NCBI GenBank assembly: GCA_035356615.1
Contig: DAOQSN010000011.1
Span: forward strand, 1-64,000
Source: JAKQDH01 sp029558835
GTDB lineage: Bacteria > Planctomycetota > Phycisphaerae > UBA1845
Direction: 5' to 3'
Length of the DNA stretch: 64,000 bases
This document shows, piece after piece, positions 1-10,413 of this stretch (the stretch's first letter is position 1; every line of letters starts with the position of its first letter). The notes under the pieces are model-generated. The model was given only the letters and a program-made list of their open reading frames with translations, had not been told where the DNA came from and did no database searches. The position numbers and the translations under genes were made by a program.

Positions 1-1431
<1,431 letters not shown>

Positions 1432-1670
1432 TTTCTCGTTTCCAACGCCCGACTCCCGCAGGAGCCGGACGCTCAGATACGAAGCAAGGGCCCTCACTCT
1501 CTGCGTCCCGTGAGAATGAGGGTCGTCCGCCCCTGGCGGGACGGACACACACCATGGAAGCGCTCCCAGGTCGCCTTGCGGGCGGCCCGATAACGCCCCT
1601 CGCCCCCGCGCTGCCTCTTGGACGCGACAGAGCGGAGCCTCACATTCTCACGACGACAACCCTGTTCACT

Positions 1671-1684
1671 TGTCAAAGAACGCA
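1671..1684 (-). promoter_or_regulatory. boxA-like antitermination element of the rRNA leader
   Basis: The reverse strand reads TGCGTTCTTTGACA, close to the E. coli rrn boxA TGCTCTTTAACA. It lies about 240 bases upstream of mature 16S, where NusB/NusE-dependent antitermination signals are usually found. The rest of 1432-1862 shows no reading frame with family features. Confidence 0.55.
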
Positions 1685-1724
1685 GACACCCCCGGGAGCC
1701 CGGAAGCTCCCCAGTGGGCCCTAT

Positions 1725-1752
1725 AGTCTAGCACGCCTCGAACCGCTGTCAA
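1725..1752 (-). promoter_or_regulatory. sigma-70 type promoter of the rRNA operon
   Basis: On the reverse strand a perfect -35 TTGACA (1747-1752) is followed after 16 bases by TAGACT (1725-1730). It lies about 300 bases upstream of 16S and just before the boxA-like site, the expected order for an rRNA promoter. This is read from sequence only. Confidence 0.65.
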
Positions 1753-1862
1753 CCCTCCGAAAACCACGAATCTTGATGGTCCGAAATTATTCCGAAAATC
1801 ACCAAAGCATCGCAAAGACAAGCTACACTGTAAGCACAGTCCGTGTAAGTGCAATAGTATCA

Positions 1863-3236
1863 TTATGCCTTGAATATCTTGTCTCTGCCGTGCCCCACGG
1901 CACGGGTGGCGTTTCGCGAATCGACAACGAGTCGGGCGTGCCGGACGATCCAGTTGTAGTCGTAGGCGGAGTGGTCCGTGGCAATCACCACGCAGTCGTA
2001 CGAAGCGAGGCGGGCGGCCGACAGCCGCACGCTTCTCATGCCCAGGTTGTGCTCGCGCTGTCGTGGCGTACCGGGGATGTACGGGTCGTGGTAGTCCACC
2101 CGGGCGTGGCGGGCCCGCAGCAGTTCGATGAGCACGATCGACGGCGACTCGCGCAGGTCGTCGATGTCCTTCTTGTACGCCAGGCCCAGCACCAGCACCT
2201 TCGCCCCGTGCAGCGGCTTGCGCCGCGCGTTAAGGGCCTCCACGACGCGGGAGATGACATACTGTGGCATCCCCGTGTTGATTTCGCCCGCCAGCTCGAT
2301 GAAGCGAGTGGCCGTGTCGTACTGCCGCGCCTTCCACGTCAGGTAGAACGGGTCGATGGGGATGCAGTGCCCGCCCAGCCCGGGGCCGGGATAGAAAGGC
2401 TGAAAGCCGAAAGGCTTGGTCGAGGCCGCCCCCACCACTTCCCACACGTCGATCCCCATGCGGTCGAACAGCATCTTCAGTTCGTTGATGAGCGCAATGT
2501 TCACGCAGCGATAGACGTTCTCGAGGATCTTGCTGGCCTCGGCCACCTCGCAACTGGAGACCGGCACGACGCGGCGCACGGCCGCCCCGTACAGCGCGGC
2601 CGCCACCTTGCCGCTGCGCGGACCATACCCCCCCACCACTTTCGGGATGGTTTCGGTGGTGTGATCGGTGCGCCCGGGGTCCTCGCGTTCCGGCGAGAAC
2701 GCCAGCAGGAAGTCGTGTTCGACCCGCAGCCCGCTGGCTTCGAGGATCGGCTTGATCAGTTCGCGTGTCGTACCCGGATACGTGGTGCTTTCCAGGACGA
2801 TGAGCTGCCCCGGCTGGAGGTGCTCGGCCAGCATGCGGGCGGTGTTCTCGACGTAGGTCATGTCCGGATCGCGGGTCTTGGTCAGCGGCGTGGGAACGCA
2901 GATGAGGATGGCATCGCAGCCGCGCAGGTCTGCCGGCCTGCTGCTGGCAGTGAACAACCCGCTGCGGAGGACCTCCTGGATCAGGGCGGCCGGGATGTGC
3001 TTGATGTAGCTCTGCCCGGCGTTCAGCTTCCTGACCTTGACCTCGTCCACGTCGAAGCCGAGCACACGGAAGCCGGCCGCGCAGAACGTGCGCATCAACG
3101 GCAAGCCCACGTAACCCATCCCGATGATGCCCACGCGGGCGGCACGTTCCCGGATGGCGTGCTGCCAATCGGGCACCGCGGTGGTGGTGATGGCTCGGCG
3201 AACCCGCGCTGTTTTCGGTTGGGAACGACGTTTCAA
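1863..3236 (-). CDS. nucleotide-sugar dehydrogenase (UDP-GlcNAc/UDP-Glc 6-dehydrogenase family)
   Basis: Oxidises C6 of a UDP-sugar to the uronic acid with two NAD+, supplying precursors for surface polysaccharide. The N-terminal Rossmann motif GIIGMGYVG spans about residues 36-44. FSPEREDPG, ENVYRCVNIAL and the catalytic loop GGHCIPIDP (Cys about residue 291) follow. The C-terminal UDP-binding domain contains GLAYKKDIDDLRESPS. The sequence looks closer to WbpA/WecC-type enzymes than to plain Ugd, but the substrate is not certain. The reading frame is open to 3353; I chose the TTG at 3236 because AAAGGAG lies about 10 bases upstream, giving 457 residues, near family length. Divergent to a sugar aminotransferase. 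Confidence 0.9.
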   Translation of the reverse strand: MKRRSQPKTARVRRAITTTAVPDWQHAIRERAARVGIIGMGYVGLPLMRTFCAAGFRVLGFDVDEVKVRKLNAGQSYIKHIPAALIQEVLRSGLFTASSRPADLRGCDAILICVPTPLTKTRDPDMTYVENTARMLAEHLQPGQLIVLESTTYPGTTRELIKPILEASGLRVEHDFLLAFSPEREDPGRTDHTTETIPKVVGGYGPRSGKVAAALYGAAVRRVVPVSSCEVAEASKILENVYRCVNIALINELKMLFDRMGIDVWEVVGAASTKPFGFQPFYPGPGLGGHCIPIDPFYLTWKARQYDTATRFIELAGEINTGMPQYVISRVVEALNARRKPLHGAKVLVLGLAYKKDIDDLRESPSIVLIELLRARHARVDYHDPYIPGTPRQREHNLGMRSVRLSAARLASYDCVVIATDHSAYDYNWIVRHARLVVDSRNATRAVGHGRDKIFKA

Positions 3237-3358
3237 GGTGCACTCACTCCTTTCGATCCGGTCCGTCGCGTCGCCGGGCAGGACGAGCAGACGGCGCCCA
3301 CCCCGGCCGGCGTCGGCGGACCAGCGCCCATGCTGTATCGTTCGACCGGCCACGATAC

Positions 3359-3364
3359 TATAAT
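3359..3364 (+). promoter_or_regulatory. possible -10 element (TATAAT) for the aminotransferase gene
   Basis: A perfect TATAAT stands alone in the GC-rich divergent region 3237-3529. No convincing -35 is found at the usual distance on either strand, so the assignment is tentative. If used, it would give a leader of about 160 bases before the ATG at 3530. Confidence 0.3.
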
Positions 3365-3529
3365 GCGCCGCCCGGCGGGGTGTAGTCCGCCGGCCGGCGA
3401 CCGTGATTCAGGGAGCACCGGCCCGCGTGGCGGGCGTAGAACGTCTGGGGGCAGCCCGCCTCGGGACGCCGCCCGCGGTGGCGGGGCGGCGTGGCAGCGT
3501 CCCTGCTGATCGTCAGAGAGCAAGCGTCC

Positions 3530-4645
3530 ATGACCTACAACATTCCCCTGGCCCGACCGAACCTGACCGCGGCAGAGTTGGAAGCGGTAATCGCGGTACT
3601 GCGCACACCCATGCTGAGCCTGGGCCCGAAGGGCCCGGAGTTCGAGGAGGCGTTCGCCGCGTACTGCGGGACGACGGAGGCGGTCGCCTGCTCCAGCGGC
3701 ACGGCCGCCCTGCATATGCTCATGTGCGCGCTGAACATCAAGGCGGGCGACGAGGTGGTGACCACGCCGTTCTCGTTTGTCGCCTCGGCCAACTGCGTAC
3801 TCATCGTCGGCGCCCGCCCCGTCTTCGCCGACATCGACCCGGAAACGTGGAACATCGACCCCGCAAAGGTGGAGGCGGCCATCACCCCGCGCACGCGCGC
3901 GATCATCCCGGTGGACGTCTTCGGGCAGGTGGCCGACATGGACGCCATCCTGGCGATCGCCCGGCGGCACGGGTTGAAGGTCGTCGAGGACTCCTGCGAG
4001 GCTCTGGGCAGCAGTTACCGCGGGCGCAAGGCCGGCACCCTCGGCGACGCAGGGGCGTTCGGCTTCTACCCCAACAAGCAGATCACCACCGGCGAGGGTG
4101 GGATGGTCGTCACCAGCGACGCGGACCTCGCCCGCCTGCTGCGTTCGCTGCGCAACCAGGGACGCGACACCAACGGCGGGTGGCTGGCCCATCCGCGCCT
4201 GGGCTTCAACTACCGCCTCAGCGACATCAACTGCGCGCTGGGACTGGCGCAGTTGCGACGCATCGACGAGATCATCGCCGAGCGGACGCGCGTCGCCCGC
4301 CTGTACCTCGAACGACTCGCCGATGAGCCGCGCCTCCGGGTGCAACGGATCGCTCCCGACGTACGCATGAGCTGGTTTGTCTTCGTCGTGTGCCTCGCGG
4401 ACGGGTACGGCGAGGCCCAGCGGGACGCGATTCTGCACGGCCTGCGGGAGCGCGGCATCGGGTGCAGCAACTACTTCGCGCCGATCCACCTGCAACCGTT
4501 CTACCGCGAGCGCTTCGGCCACCAACCGGGCGACTTCCCCGTCTGCGAGGCGGTGGCCGCCCGGACCATCGCCCTGCCCTTCCACCATGAACTGACGGAG
4601 CGCAACGTCGACATCGTGGTCACGGAACTGCGGCGGCTCCTCTGA
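3530..4645 (+). CDS. DegT/DnrJ/EryC1/StrS family sugar aminotransferase
   Basis: PLP-dependent transamination of a keto nucleotide-sugar to an amino sugar. Typical blocks are present: CSSGTAALHM (cofactor phosphate loop), VEDSCEALGSSYRG, and FYPNKQITTGEGG with the Schiff-base Lys at about residue 183, followed by FNYRLSDINCALGLAQL. The length of 371 residues fits the family. The ATG at 3530 is chosen because AGAGAG precedes it by 9 bases; an in-frame GTG at 3491 lacks such a site. With the divergent dehydrogenase it forms a plausible pathway to an amino-uronic sugar (WbpA/WbpE-like logic; inference). Confidence 0.92.
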   Translation: MTYNIPLARPNLTAAELEAVIAVLRTPMLSLGPKGPEFEEAFAAYCGTTEAVACSSGTAALHMLMCALNIKAGDEVVTTPFSFVASANCVLIVGARPVFADIDPETWNIDPAKVEAAITPRTRAIIPVDVFGQVADMDAILAIARRHGLKVVEDSCEALGSSYRGRKAGTLGDAGAFGFYPNKQITTGEGGMVVTSDADLARLLRSLRNQGRDTNGGWLAHPRLGFNYRLSDINCALGLAQLRRIDEIIAERTRVARLYLERLADEPRLRVQRIAPDVRMSWFVFVVCLADGYGEAQRDAILHGLRERGIGCSNYFAPIHLQPFYRERFGHQPGDFPVCEAVAARTIALPFHHELTERNVDIVVTELRRLL

Positions 4646-4663
4646 AGCGCGGCCGGGGGATCC

Positions 4664-5644
4664 TCAGGGGGGCGCGGCGCCGCTCTCCGCTGGGTGGTCT
4701 GGCCAAGCGCTACCCGCGGTGGGGTGGCATGGCCAAGCGCAGCGCCGCCATGCTTGGGCGGCATCCACCAAGCGTCCTCCGCACGGCATGCCGGCGCCCG
4801 CTTGACGCGGGCTTGGGCATGCCACCCGGGCTTGGGCATGCCACCCGGGCTTGGGCATGCCGCCCGGGCTTGGGCATGCCACCCGGACTTGGGCATGCCA
4901 CCCGGGCTTGGGCATGCCCGTAGCCGCGTGACCGTGAAAGCACCGCAGCGCGGGCCGCCCTTGACGTTCGGCGTCAACGGGCGCAAGCCCCCGGCTCGAT
5001 GGTAGCACGGAATCGCACACGGTCAGGTGGTGGCGGGCCGGCCGGTGCGGTAGACCGGATACGCGTACGATCACCTCGGCACCGTTGGCGGCGATCTGCC
5101 GGACGGCCTCGGGAAACGGCCAGTCGTAGCACACGGTTACGCCAAGCCTGCCGATCGGGGTGTCCGCCACCGGGAAGAGGGGGTCGGCATAGCCGTCGAG
5201 ATCAGCGGGGCTGGCATGCAGCTCCCACGGCGTCCAGGGATGCACCTTGCGGTACCGGCTGAGGATGCCGCCGGGGCCGATGAGACAGGTGGTATTGAAC
5301 ACCGCGTCGGGCCAGCGCGCGTCCGCCTCCAGGAAGGTACCTATCTGAATGTATACGTCGAGCTCACGTGCCTTTTGTTGGTAACGCTCCGTGTGTTCGT
5401 TGGGAATCGGAATTGCGAGGCGCCGGCGGAGCGTGGCCACATCCTCGTAGATCGGCGCCGCGTGCGCGAACTCGGGGAAGGCCAGCAGTTTGACGCAACC
5501 GAAGGCGGCATAGCCCGCCACGATGCGTTCCACGGTTTGCAGCATCCGGTTCGCGCGGGTGCCGATTTCACTGCGGTCCGCGGGGCACGGAAAATCCGTC
5601 TGGCACGCGGCGGCCCAGTAGCGCGGGGCGGCAGGATCAAACAT
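4664..5644 (-). pseudogene. nitrilase-superfamily (carbon-nitrogen hydrolase) gene, 3' end replaced by repeat DNA
   Basis: The first about 195 codons encode a carbon-nitrogen hydrolase with all three catalytic positions: Glu in LLAFPEFAHA, Lys in RYRKVHPW and Cys in VTVCYDWPFPE. After NGAEVIVRVSG (near 5060) family similarity stops. The frame then runs through unrelated sequence and into the tandem 19-bp units of repeat element A, which translate as repeating MPKPGWHAQ-like peptides. About 80-100 C-terminal residues expected for the fold are missing, so the product is probably inactive. The start ATG is at 5644. I infer that arrival or expansion of the repeat, or a deletion next to it, broke the gene. 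Confidence 0.7.
4721..4921 (-). repeat. dispersed palindromic repeat element, copy A, with six tandem 19-bp units
   Basis: The left terminus GGGTGGCATGGCCAAGC (4722-4738) matches the inverse of the right terminus GCTTGGGCATGCCACCC (4811-4827). The right end is expanded into six 19-bp units (CGGGCTTGGGCATGCCACC type) filling 4808-4921 exactly. A degraded extra left-end unit precedes it at 4692-4709. It lies between the stop of the aminotransferase and the truncated nitrilase-like gene. Orientation is opposite to copies B-E. Confidence 0.85.
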
Positions 5645-5813
5645 GATGCTTCTCCGGTTCGGCAGGTTCGTCCGATCAGATTACGAGCCGGATGTTAGCC
5701 CCCACGGCCGCCGGATCAACCGCCGTTCCGCAACACCTCCATCCACACCGAGCACCGCCGCGGCCCACCCGGCTGCCCTTAATAGGACCACACAAATGGG
5801 AAACTGGCAGTGT

Positions 5814-5952
5814 GGAATGCCCAAGCTGGGTGGCATGCCCAAGCTGGGTGGCATGCCCAAGCCCGCGTCAAGCGGGCGCCGGCATGCCGTCCGGCGGACG
5901 CAGGTTGAACACCGACCGAGCATGGCGGCGCTGCGCTTGGCCATGCCACCCC
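5814..5952 (+). repeat. dispersed palindromic repeat element, copy B, with 18-bp end units
   Basis: Same family as copy A, in the opposite orientation. Three end units of GGCATGCCCAAGCTGGGT type (18 bp; 5814-5864, the last partial) lead into the core. The core ends with GCGCTGCGCTTGGCCATG and the terminus GCTTGGCCATGCCACCC (5935-5951). It sits in the 590-base gap 5645-6234, in which no gene was recognised. Confidence 0.85.
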
Positions 5953-6050
5953 GCGCACGTTGTCGGCTTCCCTGATGTGTGGAGCTACTTAGGCGATTGT
6001 CTTCCAGCATTCAGCGGCGCCGGCCCCTCGGAAGAGCACGCAACGAGGTC

Positions 6051-6080
6051 TGGCAACGGGTGGTGTGTTTGTGGTATTAT
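6051..6080 (+). promoter_or_regulatory. candidate promoter with extended -10 for the Tat-exported protein
   Basis: TGGTATTAT at 6072-6080 gives an extended -10 (TGnTATTAT). A weak -35, TGGCAA (6051-6056), lies 18 bases upstream. Transcription would begin near 6087, just before the strong hairpin at 6111-6164. Confidence 0.4.
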
Positions 6081-6110
6081 GAAGACGCACAGGGGGAAGG
6101 ACGCGGGGAG

Positions 6111-6164
6111 GTGAACACGCCTGCGCCGCAGCGTGGAAGGCGGCGGCGCAGGAGGAGTGTTCAC
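6111..6164 (+). promoter_or_regulatory. strong hairpin in the 5' leader of the Tat-exported protein gene
   Basis: Two stacked stems are perfectly complementary: GTGAACAC (6111-6118) with GTGTTCAC (6157-6164), and CCTGCGCCGC (6120-6129) with GCGGCGCAGG (6143-6152). Bulges of 1 and 4 bases separate them and the loop is 13 bases. The hairpin lies between the candidate promoter and the ribosome site of the gene at 6235. No U-run follows, so a simple terminator is unlikely. No known riboswitch was recognised. Confidence 0.6.
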
Positions 6165-6234
6165 TGTCGCAGCCGGCGGGGTGTGTAGCGAAGCCTGCGG
6201 TCCGCGCGAGAGAACCGCGTTCGGGAGGTGCTCA

Positions 6235-7593
6235 ATGGGGGCTGAGGGAAGAAGCACGGGGGATCGCGGCAACGAGATGAGCCGGAGGCGGTTTTGCCAG
6301 ACGGCCGCCATCGGGCTGGGCGGGCTGGCACTCGGTGAGTACCTGGCTGGCCGGAAGGCCTGGGCCGAGGGTCCCGGCCCGCTGCTGCCGCCGATCATCA
6401 CCGGCCGCTCCACCGAAATCTGCATGAACAGCCGGGTGTCCCGCCACGGCGGCCTCAGCGGCACGGCCACCGATCAGCAGATCGCCAATGTCCTGTGGGC
6501 GGCCGGCCGAGCCCCCGTCATGGGAAGCTACCGGACGATTAACGTCAAGACGCCCAACGCCACCTATGTTTATCACCCCGAGACGCACTCGCTGGAGCGG
6601 GTATCCTCGACTCCGGGCAGCAACGCCATCAACATCACCTATGACCGTGAGCTCGATTTCGATGCCGGTGTCGCGGACGTCCTGGCGCTCTGGGCCTCGG
6701 TGTCACTGTGGACGGGTACGTCCTCCCAGGTGGCGAGCTGCCCCGAGATGACGAACTTGAACTTCGGGATCAATACGGTTGCCGGCGTGACGAGCCAGCT
6801 CGTGGCCGTGTCGTCCGATGGCACGCTGCCGAACCCGGTGACCGACGGGGCCAACCACTTCGAGGAAGTCCTCGCCCATCTTCCCCTGGCGAGCAAGTTT
6901 CGCACCGACTTGGACCTCGCGCCCCAGCGTCTCTCGCAACTGCTCTGGGCCGGCTACGGCTGCACGCCGCACTGGACCGCCAACGGCTACGGCGGGCTGA
7001 CGGTTCCTTCGTATACGGCCAGTTACTACCTGACCAATCGCATCTACGTCATCAACGAGCGCGTGCTGCGCTACTGCAACCGGACAGGTTCGAGCCTCAC
7101 GACGCGGAACCATCGCCTGGAGTTGGTGCAGAATGCCGACGTGCGGGCCCAGGTGCGGGCGGCGTTGCCCGATCTGCCCGAGGCGCCGTGTTACATCCTG
7201 CTTTGCCTGACGCAGAGCGGTCTGGGGCTGTGGAATTACCGCTTGGAGACCGGGTTCGTCGCGGGCGGGATGCTGGCCCAGGCTGGTGCCAGCGGGCTGG
7301 CCTGTGCGTTCAAGGTGCCGCTGTCGTCCGCGGAGCAGACGGCCGTCAAGCAGATCACGCTCATTCCCTCCGGCGACTACCCGCATGCGATCGTGGCGCT
7401 CGGCCACCGACCGGCCGACCTCGACGGCGACGGCGGCGTCGATGCCGACGATTACAGCGCGTTTCACGACTGCATGGGCGGGCCGGAGGTGGACGCCGCT
7501 CCCGGCTGCGCTCGGGCCGACCTGGACGCCGACGGCGACGTCGACCTGGCGGACTTCGCCGAGTTCGACCGCGGCTGGTCCGCTCCATCGTGA
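6235..7593 (+). CDS. Tat-exported nitroreductase-fold protein with C-terminal dockerin-like repeats
   Basis: The N-terminus MSRRRFCQTAAIGLGG is a twin-arginine signal. The middle contains LLWAGYGCTPHW and LTVPSYTASYYLTNRIYVI, which resemble SagB/archaeal-type nitroreductase blocks (flavin-binding fold); the match is by eye and the substrate is unknown. The last 60 residues hold two calcium-binding loops (DLDGDGGVDADDYSAF and DLDADGDVDLADFAEF), the dockerin type I pattern common in secreted planctomycete proteins. The ATG at 6235 is preferred because GGGAGG stands 6 bases upstream; the Tat motif then begins about residue 15. It stands alone, preceded by a structured leader. Confidence 0.65.
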   Translation: MGAEGRSTGDRGNEMSRRRFCQTAAIGLGGLALGEYLAGRKAWAEGPGPLLPPIITGRSTEICMNSRVSRHGGLSGTATDQQIANVLWAAGRAPVMGSYRTINVKTPNATYVYHPETHSLERVSSTPGSNAINITYDRELDFDAGVADVLALWASVSLWTGTSSQVASCPEMTNLNFGINTVAGVTSQLVAVSSDGTLPNPVTDGANHFEEVLAHLPLASKFRTDLDLAPQRLSQLLWAGYGCTPHWTANGYGGLTVPSYTASYYLTNRIYVINERVLRYCNRTGSSLTTRNHRLELVQNADVRAQVRAALPDLPEAPCYILLCLTQSGLGLWNYRLETGFVAGGMLAQAGASGLACAFKVPLSSAEQTAVKQITLIPSGDYPHAIVALGHRPADLDGDGGVDADDYSAFHDCMGGPEVDAAPGCARADLDADGDVDLADFAEFDRGWSAPS

Positions 7594-7704
7594 GAGCAGC
7601 CGGCGGGAGTCCGCTTCCCCTTTGCACACGTTTGGCGTCCATCGCGTGGCGGGCAAGCACACTGGTGCGCCAGGGGGCGTCTATGCCACCGCCGCCCTTG
7701 CGGC

Positions 7705-7826
7705 TGTCCCTCTCCCACGGGGAGACGGGCCCAGACGCCGCCCGCCCGCTCTTGCTTGCGGCGAATCAGGGCGCGGAAGCCGCGCTGAACACGCCCCCCT
7801 TGGCAGAGAGGACAAGGTAAGGGGGA
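7705..7826. repeat. REP-like inverted repeats in a 411-base intergenic gap
   Basis: CCCTCTCCCACGGGGAGACGGG (near 7707) and a CCCCCTTGGC...GTAAGGGGG segment (near 7793-7825) are low-complexity palindromes of the kind seen at 21477, 21594, 26880 and 27007. The rest of 7594-8004 shows no gene. Confidence 0.45.
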
Positions 7827-8004
7827 ACGCCGGGGCCGGCAGACCTTCCTCCCCCACCGCTCCCTGGCCGGAGCACGCGCCACGACCTGCCGGCATCGCG
7901 GTCGGCCCGCCGACTTCCGGACAAGACCACGGCCGGGAATCACCGATACCATACCTTGCGAGGAGAGCGGCGTTGGGATAGATGCCGCACGGGATGGTGT
8001 GGGA

Positions 8005-10413
8005 ATGAGCATTGCAGGTGGACAGGCGGTTCAGGATCGGCTGGCGCAGTTGCTCGCGGACAACCGCGGGTACGAGTTCCTCATGCAGGCCGAGGCACAC
8101 CTGGCGGCCCATCCGGAAGACCACCGGGTTCGGCTGCTGGCGGTGCGCGAGTATCTGAAGCTGGGTCTGGTCGTACCGGCGCGGGAACTGGGCCTGGAGG
8201 TGCCGGCCGGTGTAGTGCTGCCGCCGGAATTCGAGGCGGTGCGCCAGACGCTACGGACGATGGCGGGCCGCGCGACGGCGCGGGCGGAACTGGCGGACCG
8301 GTTTGAACGGAACCTGGCGGCCCTGGCCCAGCGGGGCGCACCGGCGGCACTGATCCGGCAGGCCTGGCGGGAGCACGGGGCGAACTACGAACTGTTCCAG
8401 GACCGGGCCGGCTGCGAGCAGGTGCGTTGGCGCGACAAAGGCAGGCGTCGGCGGTGGGTGCCGCTGCTGGCGGACCACGGCCGGCTGGCCGAGGCGCGCT
8501 CGCGGCCGGAGGAGAAGGACCCGAGGTGGCCGGGGCCCTACCTCTTCGAGGGCATCGAGCTGGGGCACTTCTTCGAGCGGCTGTATCACGCCACCGCTCG
8601 AACGTTTCTCAACTACAGTTGCGCTCTGTACGTGCTGGAGCCGGAGCCGGCGGCGCTGGCGGTGACGCTGCACCTGCGCGACTGGGCCGGGTTGCTTGCC
8701 GACCCGCGGGTATTCATCTTCGTCGGGCCGGAGTGTCTGCGGGAGTTGTTGCGGCTGCTGGACGGTAACCGCAATCTGCCCTGGCCCCGACACGTGCTGC
8801 ACCTCAACGGCATGCGCGGGGGGCGCACGATCCATGCGGCCGCGGTGGTGCAGGAAGCGTGGAACCGGCGGCAGGCGGCCACGGAACTGTCGCTGCGTCA
8901 GCTCGAGGAGCGTTACGCCGGCCGGGACGTGCGGCACTGGGCCGACCGGTTGGCGGAGGCGCTGTCGGGCCGGGGCCAGCCGCTGCGTATCCTCGGCGCG
9001 GTCAGCCGGCACACGACGTTCCTGAAGCATTCCCTGCGCGACGCCCAGCGGGCGCTGGAGTCGCTCGGTCATACCTGCGTGGTGCTGACGGAGCAGACGG
9101 ATTACGAGATCGTGGACCCGCTGACGCACCACGCGGCCATCCGCGAGTCGGATCCGGATGTGTACTTGGTGCTCGACCATTTGCGACCGGAGTTTCCGGG
9201 CATTCTGCCCGCCAACCTGCCGCTGCTGACGTGGGACCAGGACCAGTTGCCGCACGTGTGCACGCCGCAGAACATGCGGGGGGTGGCATGGCATGATTTC
9301 ATCGTCGGTTACTCGAAGGGCGCGTTCGTCCGCGCGGGATGCAATCCGCGGCAGTATCTGAACGTGCGCATTCCGACCTCGCCGGAGCAGTTCAGCGGCC
9401 CGCCGCTGACGCCGGCCGAGCAGGAGCGGTACGCCTGTGACGTGTCCTACGTCAGCCATGCGTCGCAGACGGCGCGGCAGTTCCATGACGAGGAGCGAGC
9501 GCGAGTGAGCGGCAACCCTGCGCTGGTGCGGCTGCTGGACACGCTCCACGAGCTGTTTCCGCCGCGGCTGGCGAAGCACCGGGAGATCGGCGGGCAGATT
9601 CCCTACGCCGTGCTGCGCGAGGCGTTGGACCGCTGCGGCGTGACCCTGACCGACGAGGGACTGCGCGGCCGGCTGATTTCCTGGTACCTCTGGCGCCTGG
9701 GCGACCGGTTGTTCCGGCACGAGGCGTTGGAGTGGGTGGCGGCCTGGGCTCGCGCGGGGGGGCACACGTTGCGTCTGTACGGGAACGGCTGGGACCGCCA
9801 CCCGACGCTGGCGGAGTTTGCGGCCGGGCCCGCGGAAAACGGGCGGGAGCTGCTGTGCATCTACCGTGCCTCGCGGATCAACCTGCAACTGATGCCGGCC
9901 GGGTTCATTCACCAGCGTTCGCTGGACGGATTGGCGGCCGGGGGGTTCTTCCTCACGCGGCAGGCCGAGCCGACGCTGCGGGCGCCGCGACTGCGGGCGT
10001 TGCTGGCGCGTATTGCGGAACTGAACATCCGCACGACGCGAGAGCTGCTGACGCACCCGGACGAGCAGTTGGGCGGCCATCTGCGGGCGTTCTGCGGCGA
10101 GTGGCTTGACCAGCTTGACCCCGCTGATCCGGCCATCCTGACCGACTTGCAGATCGCCGGGGAGTGCGAGTACGCCGAGGAGGCGTTTCCGCGCTTCCGC
10201 GAGATCATTTTCGATGGTCCGGAGGACTTTGCTCGTCTGGCGAATCGGTATCTGACGGAGGAGCCGCTGCGCCGGGAGCTTACCGAGCAGATGCGGCGGG
10301 TGGTCCTGGAGCGCTTCACGTACCGGGCGGCCATGGAACGGTTTCTGCGGGCGATGTGCGGTTACCTGCGTGAGGCAGCCGCGACAGCGGGAAAGAGCTA
10401 TGGGGCGATCTAG
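8005..10413 (+). CDS. large CgeB-like glycosyltransferase with unassigned N-terminal region
   Basis: The C-terminal half has the pattern of CgeB/DUF3880-type glycosyltransferases (GT-B fold): LRLYGNGWDRHPTL, then YRASRINLQLMPAGF and HQRSLDGLAAGGFFLTR, the last block matching the family's nucleotide-sugar binding region. The N-terminal 400 residues are rich in Arg, Ala and Leu and contain no motif I can name. Start: ATG 8005 has GGGA 10 bases upstream; an in-frame GTG at 7999 is possible. The gene overlaps the next one by 14 bases, so they are probably co-transcribed. A divergent copy of its last 35 codons lies at 12792-12897, evidence of a duplication. Confidence 0.75.
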   Translation: MSIAGGQAVQDRLAQLLADNRGYEFLMQAEAHLAAHPEDHRVRLLAVREYLKLGLVVPARELGLEVPAGVVLPPEFEAVRQTLRTMAGRATARAELADRFERNLAALAQRGAPAALIRQAWREHGANYELFQDRAGCEQVRWRDKGRRRRWVPLLADHGRLAEARSRPEEKDPRWPGPYLFEGIELGHFFERLYHATARTFLNYSCALYVLEPEPAALAVTLHLRDWAGLLADPRVFIFVGPECLRELLRLLDGNRNLPWPRHVLHLNGMRGGRTIHAAAVVQEAWNRRQAATELSLRQLEERYAGRDVRHWADRLAEALSGRGQPLRILGAVSRHTTFLKHSLRDAQRALESLGHTCVVLTEQTDYEIVDPLTHHAAIRESDPDVYLVLDHLRPEFPGILPANLPLLTWDQDQLPHVCTPQNMRGVAWHDFIVGYSKGAFVRAGCNPRQYLNVRIPTSPEQFSGPPLTPAEQERYACDVSYVSHASQTARQFHDEERARVSGNPALVRLLDTLHELFPPRLAKHREIGGQIPYAVLREALDRCGVTLTDEGLRGRLISWYLWRLGDRLFRHEALEWVAAWARAGGHTLRLYGNGWDRHPTLAEFAAGPAENGRELLCIYRASRINLQLMPAGFIHQRSLDGLAAGGFFLTRQAEPTLRAPRLRALLARIAELNIRTTRELLTHPDEQLGGHLRAFCGEWLDQLDPADPAILTDLQIAGECEYAEEAFPRFREIIFDGPEDFARLANRYLTEEPLRRELTEQMRRVVLERFTYRAAMERFLRAMCGYLREAAATAGKSYGAI

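Noticed and set aside
4808..4921. Regular tandem repeats that could suggest a CRISPR array
   Set aside because: Units of 19 bp follow each other without spacers, and no cas gene is near; they are the amplified end of a dispersed repeat.
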